Shown: one piece after another, positions 15,540 to 22,232 of the stretch | Position numbering within the stretch: the first letter of the stretch is position 1 | Layout: the number at the start of each line of letters is the position of its first letter | DNA from: a virus | Virus record (IMG/VR): IMGVR_UViG_3300049810_000308 | Location: 1 to 22,910 of that record | Reading direction: 5' to 3' (one strand) | Length of the DNA: 22,910 nt | Translations under genes and position numbers: made by a program | The notes under the pieces: generated by a model | The model's database searches: none | Told to the model about the DNA's origin: nothing | Seen by the model: only the letters and a program-made list of their open reading frames with translations

Positions 15540-17069
15540 TTATTGTTGCGGTGGCAGAGCCGCTTGTTGCTGTTGCATCATTGCCGCCATTTGTTGCATC
15601 TGCTGACGCTCTGCCTCATCCCTTACCAGTGTGTCTGGAACCCCAAACTTCTTGGCAAGGTAAATCGCCGCCTCCTCTGAACTAACTAGCATATTGACCA
15701 TCTCAGGCCCAAAGCGAACAGCAACCATTTCAAGAAAACGATCCACTGTTCCAATATCTTGATTAGCCTGTGCCTGTGCAAGTGGTGATACACTGCGAAC
15801 CTTTACCTCTCTTCCGTTCACATTCGGAAGGTCGATGCGCCCCTGCTTTTTCAAAATAAATACTACACGTTGCAAGATGGGCTGAACCATCTCTGCCATC
15901 AAACGACCAAACGCAGAGCCAATTCTGCGCGACAGGTCAGCCATTCTTTCGGCAACCTCTGTTGCTGTAGCTGGTGTTTTGTTTGGATCACCAAGCATAT
16001 CATTATACAGCGCACGTTTGATGTTTAGGCGCATATCGTTCAGCACCAGATTAGCAACGTCAAAACTTCCTGCTGGCTGGATTGGTTGCAAGCCGCCCGT
16101 TCCCGGTGCCTTTGGTATAACAGTTCCGGGAACAAGGTTAATGGTATCAACATTAATAACACCATCATCATCCATCTGATAGATGCCAGAGATAGCCATC
16201 TGAGCGTTTTCCAGAATCAACTCAACAGTAAGGTTAGTTGTTTTGATAGCACTCAAAGCATTGACCAACGGCCCACGCCCATAAGTTTCGCCAGCCGCTT
16301 TTGCCCAACGGAAGGGAATAAATGGATTAGAGCCAACACCATTAAACTCAGAAGTAAAGATCATCTCCTGAGACTGTTGCTCAATCACATAGTAACCAAA
16401 ACGTTCTTCATTGGGCTTGTCGTACAAACGACACACAACCTCAAGGAGTTTGCACTTGCCCTCTGGGTCTTGTTGCATCTTTTTAGCAAGATTTGTAGAT
16501 ATGGTTGCCTTCTTATAGACATGCGGAATATCAGAATAGCGCATCTCACGCTCACGATACACATGGTCAATCACATCATCTGGCCCCGATTCAAGAACAA
16601 TCTGAGGCATAGGCACAGCACTAAACTTAACAGGATGCACTGCGTCACCTTCATTAATCATCAGGCAAGCAGTACCTACAGCAAGATCCAAGAAGCACTC
16701 ATGTATCTCTTGACCAAAGTTTGAGTTCTGCAATACCTCAAAGATATACTCAGTTACTTCATCCAGCTTGTTATTGATTTCATCCTGCTCTTCAGCAGGA
16801 ACTTCGCTTCCTGAAACAAGGTCTGCCCAACGCGCAAAGTTTGGGACAAGGCCAGACTGCAAGCGAGATGCAAACTCTTGAGTTCCAACCACGGCGGTTT
16901 CATCAAATATTCTTTCATCTCTGCGTTGCCCCGGAGCCTCAAAATAATACCCACGCCGTTGAGGAAGCGCATAGTCATAGCACTCCTGAAACAAGTCCTC
17001 AAAAACTGCACGTTCAGCTTTTGCTTTTTTGTACTTTTGAAGAAACTTTTTTGTCTGTTCTTTATGCAT
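15540..17069 (-). CDS. Portal protein (head-tail connector), T7 gp8-like
   Basis: A 509-residue protein, close to T7 gp8 (536). Characteristic stretches are FEDLFQECYDYALPQRRGYY, DETAVVGTQEFASRLQSGLV, IPFRWAKAAGETYGRGPLVN and ATATEVAERMADLSRRIGSA, as in the head-to-tail connecting family. Twelve copies form the ring through which DNA is packed and ejected. I chose ATG at 17069, which overlaps the upstream stop by 8 nt (ATGCATAA), the same spacing seen at two other junctions. A GTG at 17099 would add ten residues but has a purine run directly against it and overlaps the upstream gene by 38 nt. The C-terminus is unusual, a Gln/Met-rich tail (QQMQQMAAMMQQQQAALPPQ). Confidence 0.93.
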   Translation of the reverse strand: MHKEQTKKFLQKYKKAKAERAVFEDLFQECYDYALPQRRGYYFEAPGQRRDERIFDETAVVGTQEFASRLQSGLVPNFARWADLVSGSEVPAEEQDEINNKLDEVTEYIFEVLQNSNFGQEIHECFLDLAVGTACLMINEGDAVHPVKFSAVPMPQIVLESGPDDVIDHVYREREMRYSDIPHVYKKATISTNLAKKMQQDPEGKCKLLEVVCRLYDKPNEERFGYYVIEQQSQEMIFTSEFNGVGSNPFIPFRWAKAAGETYGRGPLVNALSAIKTTNLTVELILENAQMAISGIYQMDDDGVINVDTINLVPGTVIPKAPGTGGLQPIQPAGSFDVANLVLNDMRLNIKRALYNDMLGDPNKTPATATEVAERMADLSRRIGSAFGRLMAEMVQPILQRVVFILKKQGRIDLPNVNGREVKVRSVSPLAQAQANQDIGTVDRFLEMVAVRFGPEMVNMLVSSEEAAIYLAKKFGVPDTLVRDEAERQQMQQMAAMMQQQQAALPPQQ

Positions 17070-17451
17070 TAAAATACTGGTCAAAGAATCCAAGACCACC
17101 CTTCTGTCCAGTCACAAGGGATTTGCGACCCCTGCGGCGTTTTATACGAGCAACATCTTCTTCAAGACGCTCTTGCTTGGCCTCTGATTTAACTTCTGTA
17201 ACTTTCTTTTCTTCTTCTTTTCTTTGTGCCTCTGCCGCTTCCCTAGCCTTTGCTGACTCAGCTCGTATCTCAGCTAAACTTTTACGCTGATCTTCCAAAG
17301 ATAGACGTTGAGCCTTGAGTGCCTCTTCCTGCTGTCGCATTGCGGCATCGGCGGCCTTTCGTTGGCTTCGTATACCTTCATAGGTAGCACCCATGTATAA
17401 AAGGCTTGGTGCGGCTTTTACTACTCCTTCAAAGAATTTTTTCCAACTCAT
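17062..17451 (-). CDS. Coiled-coil virion-associated candidate with GRKSL and GFFDQYF tail
   Basis: A 129-residue protein. Residues 1-30 are mildly hydrophobic (MSWKKFFEGVVKAAPSLLYM). Residues 30-100 are a highly charged Ala/Glu/Lys/Arg/Gln helix, clearly coiled coil (QQEEALKAQRLSLEDQRKSL). The end reads RRRGRKSLVTGQKGGLGFFD then QYFNA. T7 gp7.3, a small ejected virion protein encoded just upstream of the portal, has a similar basic Gly/Ser tail with GKKSL and a run of glycines. I therefore infer a comparable role, but similarity is limited to the tail. The start is 8 nt after the previous stop, with GAGG overlapping that stop. The last residues match those of the neighbouring gene at 17460-17948. 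Confidence 0.8.
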   Translation of the reverse strand: MSWKKFFEGVVKAAPSLLYMGATYEGIRSQRKAADAAMRQQEEALKAQRLSLEDQRKSLAEIRAESAKAREAAEAQRKEEEKKVTEVKSEAKQERLEEDVARIKRRRGRKSLVTGQKGGLGFFDQYFNA

Positions 17452-17459
17452 AACTTACC

Positions 17460-17948
17460 TCAAGCAAAGTAGCGATCAAAGAATCCGCGACCACGCCCCG
17501 GAGCCGCAGAAGTACCACGCCGACCACGAGTACCACGGCTAGTCATTCTTACAGCCATACTACTTGCTTTATCTACAGCCGCTTGCCTTCTGCGGTTTTC
17601 TATTACACCGGGAACATCCTTGGCTTCTTCTACGCCATACTCTTCAATACGCTCTTCTTTTTGTTCTTGTGCTTCGATTTGTTCTTGAATCTGTTTTTGT
17701 TCTGCTTCAATTCTTTTTCTTTCAGCTTCTTGTTCTGCTCGAATTGCATCTTCTTGTGCTTTTACTTGTGCATTATAGCCAGCAGTATATCTATCAAGCT
17801 CTTGTTGAGCCCTACCTATTGATTCGGGATTAATATATCTAGCTCTGAAATCTCCAGTTGGATTTCTTCGGATGCTTTCAAAAAGACTTCGCATTTGCTG
17901 AAGTTCTCTTTGACGCTCCTGTATGCCTTGAATTGTATACTCAGCCAT
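17460..17948 (-). CDS. Second coiled-coil protein with GFFDRYF tail
   Basis: A 162-residue protein starting 7 nt after the large terminase stop, with AGGTG 5 nt before the ATG. The N-terminal 60 residues are polar and helical (IQGIQERQRELQQMRSLFES). The middle is a Glu/Gln/Lys/Arg coiled coil (QEDAIRAEQEAERKRIEAEQ). The C-terminal 35 residues are Arg/Gly-rich and probably disordered (MTSRGTRGRRGTSAAPGRGR), ending GFFDRYFA. Without overall similarity to the next protein, it shares that final motif. By position between terminase and portal it could be a T7 gp6.7/gp7.3-type ejected protein or a packaging accessory. No enzyme motif is present. Confidence 0.8.
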   Translation of the reverse strand: MAEYTIQGIQERQRELQQMRSLFESIRRNPTGDFRARYINPESIGRAQQELDRYTAGYNAQVKAQEDAIRAEQEAERKRIEAEQKQIQEQIEAQEQKEERIEEYGVEEAKDVPGVIENRRRQAAVDKASSMAVRMTSRGTRGRRGTSAAPGRGRGFFDRYFA

Positions 17949-17955
17949 GTTGCAC

Positions 17956-19476
17956 CTACATCATTCGTGACCAGATACTAGTTTTACTCTTTTTTTCGCG
18001 TCTTGTGAAGACATCATAGTTTCTTTTGAGTTGCACAGGCTTCGCAACATTGTTATGACCCAACACATGACGACCCTCCCCACCACCAAGCATTAGGTAT
18101 TGAAGAGCATCATGGATATGGGAAAACCTATTTTTGTCTGGCTTATCATCATAACGCTCACCGGATACTTGCATACGCCGATAGCCATACCCACCTTCAA
18201 AGCCTTTAATCAATTCCTTGCACCGATAGTCTACGAGCAAGCCTGACTGACCCTCAACCATTCGGTTCAGAGTTCCGGCCACAGCCTCAATACGCAGTGA
18301 CACATCGTTTGATTGTGCTGGACGAGCAGTCAATCCTGCACCACGCAATACCTGAAAGGGTGTGCTTTCATCTGTCTGCGCTCTAAAGTCACCAGCAGGA
18401 TCACCAATAATATTAACCTCACAGCCAGAGTATCGGGTTGCAATCTCCTGCCGAAGTAGTTCAGCAAACCTTACAATGCCCATGTCAAACGCCACTATCT
18501 CTTGCAAGATAAGCCATCTGCCGCGCACACACTGACCAAACACAGCCGCAGGAGTCAGCCCAAAGTCCAAGCCAACGTATACAGGCACACCAGAAGCTAT
18601 AGGTATTTCCTCTTTACCAACATGAATATCACTCACCCACATCGGGTATACTGGTTTTCCATCGTTGATATTGCCAAGGCGGTTCATCACATATACGTCT
18701 ATCCAGCTTTTCGTCTTGCCCTGTATCAGATTCGAGTAATAACTCTTCAACATATTTTTTTGGTTTTCTGCACTCTCGTTTGGCTGGTATCCTGTAATTG
18801 TTCCGTTCTCGTCTTTTATTTCTATCATTGCGCTTGGTTGAGTGAAGAACTTCCAGTTGTCTGGAGCAACCAGCATCCTTGCCTCTTCTGCCGAGATGTG
18901 ATCTGGAACTGGTACTTCTCCTGACATGATAGGCCACCAATGGTCTTCCTCCGGTGCGTTAGTATCTGCAATCACGCCCGTCCAAGTCGGGCCACCCTCA
19001 CGCATAGACGGGAAACGTCCAACGCGCATTGTACAGGCATCAATAATAGACTTGGGTATTTCCCTAGCCTCGTTAATCCAGATGCCAGTCAATTCAAGAG
19101 AAAGCAGCTTCTTCACATCTTCCGGTCTATCCAGAGCAAGAAAGATAACTTCCAGATCTAAGTCACCCTGCTTGATGTGATGCGTATAGGGAACAGACCA
19201 CTGGAACTTGCCCCATGTATCTTCAGGAAACCAGTCCAGCCATGTCTTGATTGTAGTAGTTCTAAGTTGCGGGTTGGTATTACGAATGATTGCCCAGCGC
19301 GATCTGCGTATACCTTCCTCATTCTTTTCTTGCTCTAAGGCTCTGCGGAATACCTCCACACAGCAACCAACAGATTTGCCGGAGCCTACAGGCCCACGCA
19401 AACCTCTGAAGAAGGTGCTATCCTTCATAAAGGTTTTAAGCGTGTCACCATCTGGTTTATACTTAAAGGTCGTCAA
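17956..19476 (-). CDS. terL: Terminase large subunit (packaging ATPase and nuclease)
   Basis: A 506-residue protein with complete motor and nuclease motifs. Walker A is GPVGSGKS at residues 28-35. Walker B is LTGIWINEAREI with the acidic pair partner E136. The RNase H-like nuclease has D304 in YVGLDFG, D359 in NIIGDPAG and D456 in SHIHDALQY. It packs DNA into the prohead and cuts it, docking on the portal. The start is TTG at 19476: AAGGA lies 8 nt before it, and the resulting TFKYKPDGDTLKTFMKDSTF is the N-terminus I know from marine relatives. The nearest downstream ATG (19428) lacks a clear ribosome site. It overlaps the previous gene by 14 nt, so translation is likely coupled and perhaps kept low by the TTG. 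Confidence 0.96.
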   Translation of the reverse strand: MTTFKYKPDGDTLKTFMKDSTFFRGLRGPVGSGKSVGCCVEVFRRALEQEKNEEGIRRSRWAIIRNTNPQLRTTTIKTWLDWFPEDTWGKFQWSVPYTHHIKQGDLDLEVIFLALDRPEDVKKLLSLELTGIWINEAREIPKSIIDACTMRVGRFPSMREGGPTWTGVIADTNAPEEDHWWPIMSGEVPVPDHISAEEARMLVAPDNWKFFTQPSAMIEIKDENGTITGYQPNESAENQKNMLKSYYSNLIQGKTKSWIDVYVMNRLGNINDGKPVYPMWVSDIHVGKEEIPIASGVPVYVGLDFGLTPAAVFGQCVRGRWLILQEIVAFDMGIVRFAELLRQEIATRYSGCEVNIIGDPAGDFRAQTDESTPFQVLRGAGLTARPAQSNDVSLRIEAVAGTLNRMVEGQSGLLVDYRCKELIKGFEGGYGYRRMQVSGERYDDKPDKNRFSHIHDALQYLMLGGGEGRHVLGHNNVAKPVQLKRNYDVFTRREKKSKTSIWSRMM

Positions 19477-19654
19477 TTTTCATATCCTTGCCGACTTTCA
19501 TCAGTTTTTCTACAACCTCCGGCGCGATAATGGATATGAGTTTATCAGCTTCGTAATCAGTACAAAATTCTTTGGGGTGATGCTTCAGATGCACCTTCTT
19601 TACAATCGTTCTAAGTATTCTGCGTTCTTCTTCATTTATTGTATGCAAGAACAT
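19463..19654 (-). CDS. Small protein before the large terminase, unknown function
   Basis: A 63-residue protein with ATG at 19654 overlapping the upstream TAA by one base, and with its own end running 14 nt into terL. It is helical and rich in Lys, His and Glu: TINEEERRILRTIVKKVHLK then HHPKEFCTDYEADKLISIIA. One Cys and a His cluster (KHHPKEFC) are visible, but there are too few ligands for a clear metal site. I remember near-identical proteins directly upstream of terL in other marine phages, so it appears a stable partner of the gene, possibly a packaging accessory. Function is unknown. Confidence 0.8.
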   Translation of the reverse strand: MFLHTINEEERRILRTIVKKVHLKHHPKEFCTDYEADKLISIIAPEVVEKLMKVGKDMKIDDL

Positions 19655-19908
19655 TAGGATCTGTACCTCGCTGTCTTTTTTGCAATTCGTTTCGGTTGTT
19701 TAGAAAATTGTTTACCTCTTCGAGTCGCTCTGCGTTTAGCAGACGTAGTGGCGGCGTATTCACGGGACGATAGAGCTTTAATCGCTTTTTCAGGTAAATA
19801 ACGTTCACCCGTTGCCTTTGGCCCCTGAGTAGAAGGTTTGCCACTTTTGGTGCGCCACTTCTGTTTGCCCCATTGAAGTAGGCTTCTCTGTGATTTTTTG
19901 AGTGCCAT
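19654..19908 (-). CDS. Small very basic protein, marine-phage family of unknown function
   Basis: An 84-residue protein with about a third Lys and Arg. It starts ALKKSQRSLLQWGKQKWRTK, continues SGKPSTQGPKATGERYLPEK, then KALSSREYAATTSAKRRATR and ends in a Lys/Arg-rich tail. This is a distinctive, strongly conserved family in cyanophages and other marine viruses, which I recall as a domain of unknown function. ATG at 19908 has GAGG about 8 nt upstream and begins 13 nt after the previous stop. The charge suggests nucleic acid binding or packaging with DNA. No enzymatic residue pattern is established. Confidence 0.85.
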   Translation of the reverse strand: MALKKSQRSLLQWGKQKWRTKSGKPSTQGPKATGERYLPEKAIKALSSREYAATTSAKRRATRRGKQFSKQPKRIAKKTARYRS

Positions 19909-19921
19909 AGGTTACGCCTCT

Positions 19922-20089
19922 TCAACTAGTGTACCCGCCACCACGTTTCTTGTACTCTCTAGCAAGCATCTGAGCCTTCCGAGCAGACCACTGCCCCGGC
20001 GCACCACCCTTGCCACCAGCCTTGATGCGATTAAATATGCGCTTCCGCATTGCTGGCTTCGTGTAATTCCCTGCCGCATTGACAGCCAT
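19922..20089 (-). CDS. Small basic protein of a marine-phage family (55 residues)
   Basis: Translating minus from ATG at 20089 gives 55 residues to TGA at 19922-19924: MAVNAAGNYTKPAMRKRIFN, then RIKAGGKGGAPGQWSARKAQ, then MLAREYKKRGGGYTS. I recognise this as a conserved small protein of cyanophages and other aquatic viruses, usually hypothetical. The ATG shares one base with the TAA of the previous gene. Gly- and Lys/Arg-rich composition with a central GQWSARKAQMLA helix suggests nucleic acid contact. It is short enough to be missed by a 60-residue cut-off. Confidence 0.85.
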   Translation of the reverse strand: MAVNAAGNYTKPAMRKRIFNRIKAGGKGGAPGQWSARKAQMLAREYKKRGGGYTS

Positions 20090-20274
20090 TATGCTTTCCT
20101 CTTCATAGAAGTCAAAGCACGTTGCCTGGATTTCTTGGGCAACTCTTTCAAATGGAATAGCTTCTCACTAGATTTAGTGTGGCTTGCACCAGTATGCACC
20201 TCACCACCCTCCATCTTGTGAGTCTTGCCCTTAAACAAAGAGCCATCCTTTTTGAAGTGAGGTACGCCCTTCAT
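20089..20274 (-). CDS. Small basic His/Lys-rich protein (61 residues)
   Basis: A 61-residue protein from ATG at 20274 to TAA at 20089-20091. It reads MKGVPHFKKDGSLFKGKTHK, then MEGGEVHTGASHTKSSEKLF, then HLKELPKKSRQRALTS and a Lys-rich end. The repeated pattern of Gly, His and Lys turns (KDG, KGKTHKM, HTGASHT) is familiar from small aquatic-phage proteins of unknown function. Both ends overlap neighbours by one base (TGATG at the start, TAATG at the end). Five histidines could bind metal, but no standard site is formed. Confidence 0.8.
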   Translation of the reverse strand: MKGVPHFKKDGSLFKGKTHKMEGGEVHTGASHTKSSEKLFHLKELPKKSRQRALTSMKRKA

Positions 20275-20375
20275 CAGTAAGATCCCCGCTTGTAGGATCC
20301 CTTACCCTTCTTGGGCTTTACTTTGCGCTGCTTGTATTTCTTATCAAGCAGTGACTTTGCCATAGGATTCTTCAT
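20274..20375 (-). CDS. Very small basic protein (33 residues)
   Basis: Translation from ATG at 20375 to TGA at 20274-20276 gives MKNPMAKSLLDKKYKQRKVK then PKKGKGSYKRGSY. Lys and Arg form over a third of the residues. The pattern MAKSL..K.YKQRVV..KKGKGSY is known to me from small cyanophage proteins. The ATG follows the previous stop with no gap, and the stop overlaps the next ATG by one base, which supports a real coupled gene despite its length. Function is unknown; RNA or DNA contact is likely from charge only. Confidence 0.75.
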   Translation of the reverse strand: MKNPMAKSLLDKKYKQRKVKPKKGKGSYKRGSY

Positions 20376-20696
20376 TTATTTTTTAAATCCCAAAAAACTC
20401 TTAAATTGAGTATCTATTGCTTCAACTTGCTTTTGTGCCGCCGCATTAGCTTTACGTTTTTCTTCAGGTGAAGCATCCATTTGTTTAATTTGAGTACGCG
20501 CTTTTCTCATTTCTTTTCTAAGAACATTCTGTCCTATTTCATACATACGCCTTCGTTTGCCAGAATTTTCTGCCAAATAATTAGTTGAGGGATTCATTAT
20601 ACCAGATAATGACATAGCTTTATCTTCAACCGATCCTTTGAAATCTTTTGTTACCATATCAAATAAACTTTTGGATGTTGTAAATTTAAAATCCAT
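20376..20696 (-). CDS. Small basic helical protein, unknown function (106 residues)
   Basis: I place the start at ATG 20696 (MDFKFTTSKSLFDMVTKDFK), five bases after the previous stop and with AAGGTGAAG about 14 nt upstream. A longer frame exists only with a TTG at 20726 that overlaps the previous gene. The middle has NPSTNYLAENSGKRRRMYEI and the C-terminal half is a Lys/Ala/Gln helix (RKARTQIKQMDASPEEKRKA), ending FKSFLGFKK. It resembles a small coiled-coil or nucleic-acid-associated protein. I do not recognise the family. The base composition is somewhat more AT-rich than its neighbours. Confidence 0.75.
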   Translation of the reverse strand: MDFKFTTSKSLFDMVTKDFKGSVEDKAMSLSGIMNPSTNYLAENSGKRRRMYEIGQNVLRKEMRKARTQIKQMDASPEEKRKANAAAQKQVEAIDTQFKSFLGFKK

Positions 20697-20701
20697 TTTA
20701 T

Positions 20702-20986
20702 CTACCACTTCACCTTGTTTGCCCAATAAGCCGCAGACAATCTGCCTCTGGCTATGTTTCTACGATGACGCGCCTTAAAACTAGCACGTTTCTTTTTCAT
20801 CGCCTCGCTCTCACCTTCCTTTGGTTTGCCAGCAGTCTTAGCCCCTTGCTCACCAAAACGAATGGTTTTGATCTTATCACCTACCTTTGCCACCACAACA
20901 TGTGATTTAGTTGGATGGTTCGGTGTGCGCTTAACTTGATTGTAACGCCTCAGTCCTAAACGTACAAGGCGGGGGTCTTTAGACAT
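20702..20986 (-). CDS. Basic protein of a widespread aquatic-virus family (94 residues)
   Basis: I prefer ATG at 20986 (MSKDPRLVRLGLRRYNQVKR), which overlaps the previous stop by 8 nt (ATGTCTAA). A GTG at 21025 would add 13 residues and a longer overlap. The body is TPNHPTKSHVVVAKVGDKIK, then TIRFGEQGAKTAGK, ESEAMKKKRASFKARHRRNI and RGRLSAAYWANKVKW. I recognise this combination as a conserved small protein of T4-like cyanophages and other aquatic viruses. Its function is not known. The pI must be very high. The pattern of Arg and Lys around a beta hairpin (HVVVAKVGDKIKTIRFG) suggests nucleic acid binding. Confidence 0.85.
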   Translation of the reverse strand: MSKDPRLVRLGLRRYNQVKRTPNHPTKSHVVVAKVGDKIKTIRFGEQGAKTAGKPKEGESEAMKKKRASFKARHRRNIARGRLSAAYWANKVKW

Positions 20987-22109
20987 TAGCCTCTTCCTTG
21001 TATTGGGTAGTGTAGGAGTTCCCACGCCAATTAAATGTTTCTAAACCATCCCTGCGGCTTTTCGCAAATGCCTCACCAAAAGCCATGTCATCAATGCTGT
21101 CGCTGTAAAGACGCTTATCAATAGCTTGGCGCATCTGTTCCATGCGCTCATCACTCAATATGCTTACAGGCAAAACAGAACTGGGAGAAGGAATGTTAAC
21201 ATTAACATCCGGTATGCTTCCAACCATTCTATCAAAAGAAGGAATCTCAACATCAATATCTAAAAGACCACCAAGGGATTCCACCACATCCTGTGCAGAG
21301 TCTCTAAACTTATCATAGATCTTGAAGCCACCATCAGGAGACTTCTCTGCCGCAAAGTATTGCATAACATCCGGCATGTCCTCAAAGTCAGGCATATCAA
21401 TATCAGTAAGTGAGGTAGTTTGAATCTCTGGATTTGCCGCAAAGAAGTTTGTCAGCTTCTCTCTAGCAAGAGCAATAAACTCTAATGGAGCATCTTCAGT
21501 TTTAACTGAACCCTTCTCAGCAAAGCTATCAGCTATAGTATTGTAAGCCGCGCTGATAAAATTGTTTGCATAAGCATAATCAAAAATATTTACATCAGAG
21601 TCTTTAGGCGGCACTGTGCCAGCAATATTAAATGTAAAGGTTTGATCTATATCTTGTGCGTCATACACACGCTCGGAATAAGCATCCATAGCCACCCTAC
21701 TTTTTGGAGACTTTGAAGCATCAAAATTATACGCGTCCTTTATTGAAAAGCCACCATCAGCAGTGTCCTTAAAATTAAATGCACCTACAAGGGTAAACAT
21801 CTCAAACACAGGATCAGTTGCAGACTTCACATACAAGTCAATGTCTGATTGTTCAAACCTTCCACCCCTATAAAAATTTTCAGGACGGTTGCCATCTTTC
21901 ATAGTTGGATAGTCTTCGTAAGAAACAAAACTTCTACCATCTGCCTTCGCTTTTGCGACAGCCGACCTAAGAACATCCAGCTTGTCGTCAGCCAACAGAG
22001 CAATGTTTGTATCACCAGCCGCAAAAGGAATACCAAGAGTATTGGTAACAGCGTTTCCAACTTTAAATCTAGCGTACTGGTACGCATTTTCTGGTAACAA
22101 ACTTACCAC
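20979..22109 (-). CDS. Protein with possible colicin M-like core and recurrent C-terminal phage motif
   Basis: A 376-residue acidic protein from GTG at 22109 (GAGGA 7 nt upstream). Residues 22-130 hold TNTLGIPFAA, VAKAKADGRSFVSYEDYP, FTLVGAFNF and DGGFSIKDAYNFD. This order resembles the catalytic barrel of colicin M-type bacteriocins (A..G...I.Y.DY, then LG.F, then I.D.YDF). The canonical D-x-Y-D-x5-H-R site is not kept: the second Asp is Asn129 in DAYN and no His follows in place, so lipid II hydrolysis is doubtful. A second DGGFKIYDKF copy lies at 259-268. The end reads AFGEAFAKSRRDGLETF then NWRGNSYTTQYKEE, a tail I remember from many phage virion-associated proteins. Function is unknown; a virion or peptidoglycan-related role is speculative. 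Confidence 0.85.
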   Translation of the reverse strand: MVSLLPENAYQYARFKVGNAVTNTLGIPFAAGDTNIALLADDKLDVLRSAVAKAKADGRSFVSYEDYPTMKDGNRPENFYRGGRFEQSDIDLYVKSATDPVFEMFTLVGAFNFKDTADGGFSIKDAYNFDASKSPKSRVAMDAYSERVYDAQDIDQTFTFNIAGTVPPKDSDVNIFDYAYANNFISAAYNTIADSFAEKGSVKTEDAPLEFIALAREKLTNFFAANPEIQTTSLTDIDMPDFEDMPDVMQYFAAEKSPDGGFKIYDKFRDSAQDVVESLGGLLDIDVEIPSFDRMVGSIPDVNVNIPSPSSVLPVSILSDERMEQMRQAIDKRLYSDSIDDMAFGEAFAKSRRDGLETFNWRGNSYTTQYKEEANV

Positions 22110-22140
22110 TTCACATTCCTCAATCTATCAAGACATTCGG

Positions 22141-22169
22141 AGTATAAGTTTTTTTTCGAGCCTTGAGAA
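22141..22169 (-). promoter_or_regulatory. Possible sigma70-like promoter after terS
   Basis: On the minus strand TATACT (22146-22141) matches five of six bases of a -10 box. TTCTCA (22169-22164) 17 nt upstream matches four of six bases of a -35 box, with an eight-A tract in the spacer. Transcription would start near 22134, just before the GAGGA and GTG start of the next gene. The rest of the 123-nt gap (22110-22232) holds no gene. Directly after the terS stop it carries two G runs on this strand (22231-22219), of five and six G. Confidence 0.3.
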
Positions 22170-22232
22170 GAAAAAATGTTTGTATGGGATGTGGGCGACT
22201 ACATGCAACGCAACTTTTCCCCCCTACCCCCT

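Noticed and set aside
17070-17099. Portal start at GTG 17099
   Set aside because: It gives a 38-nt overlap with a purine run directly against the start, while ATG at 17069 gives the 8-nt overlap seen at other junctions.
17564-17833. Plus-strand hydrophobic frames rich in Leu and Phe
   Set aside because: They are the reverse complement of a Glu/Gln/Lys coiled coil, which always yields such artefacts.
20697-20726. TTG start at 20726 for the 106-residue protein
   Set aside because: It overlaps the preceding gene, and the ATG at 20696 lies five bases after its stop with a plausible ribosome site.
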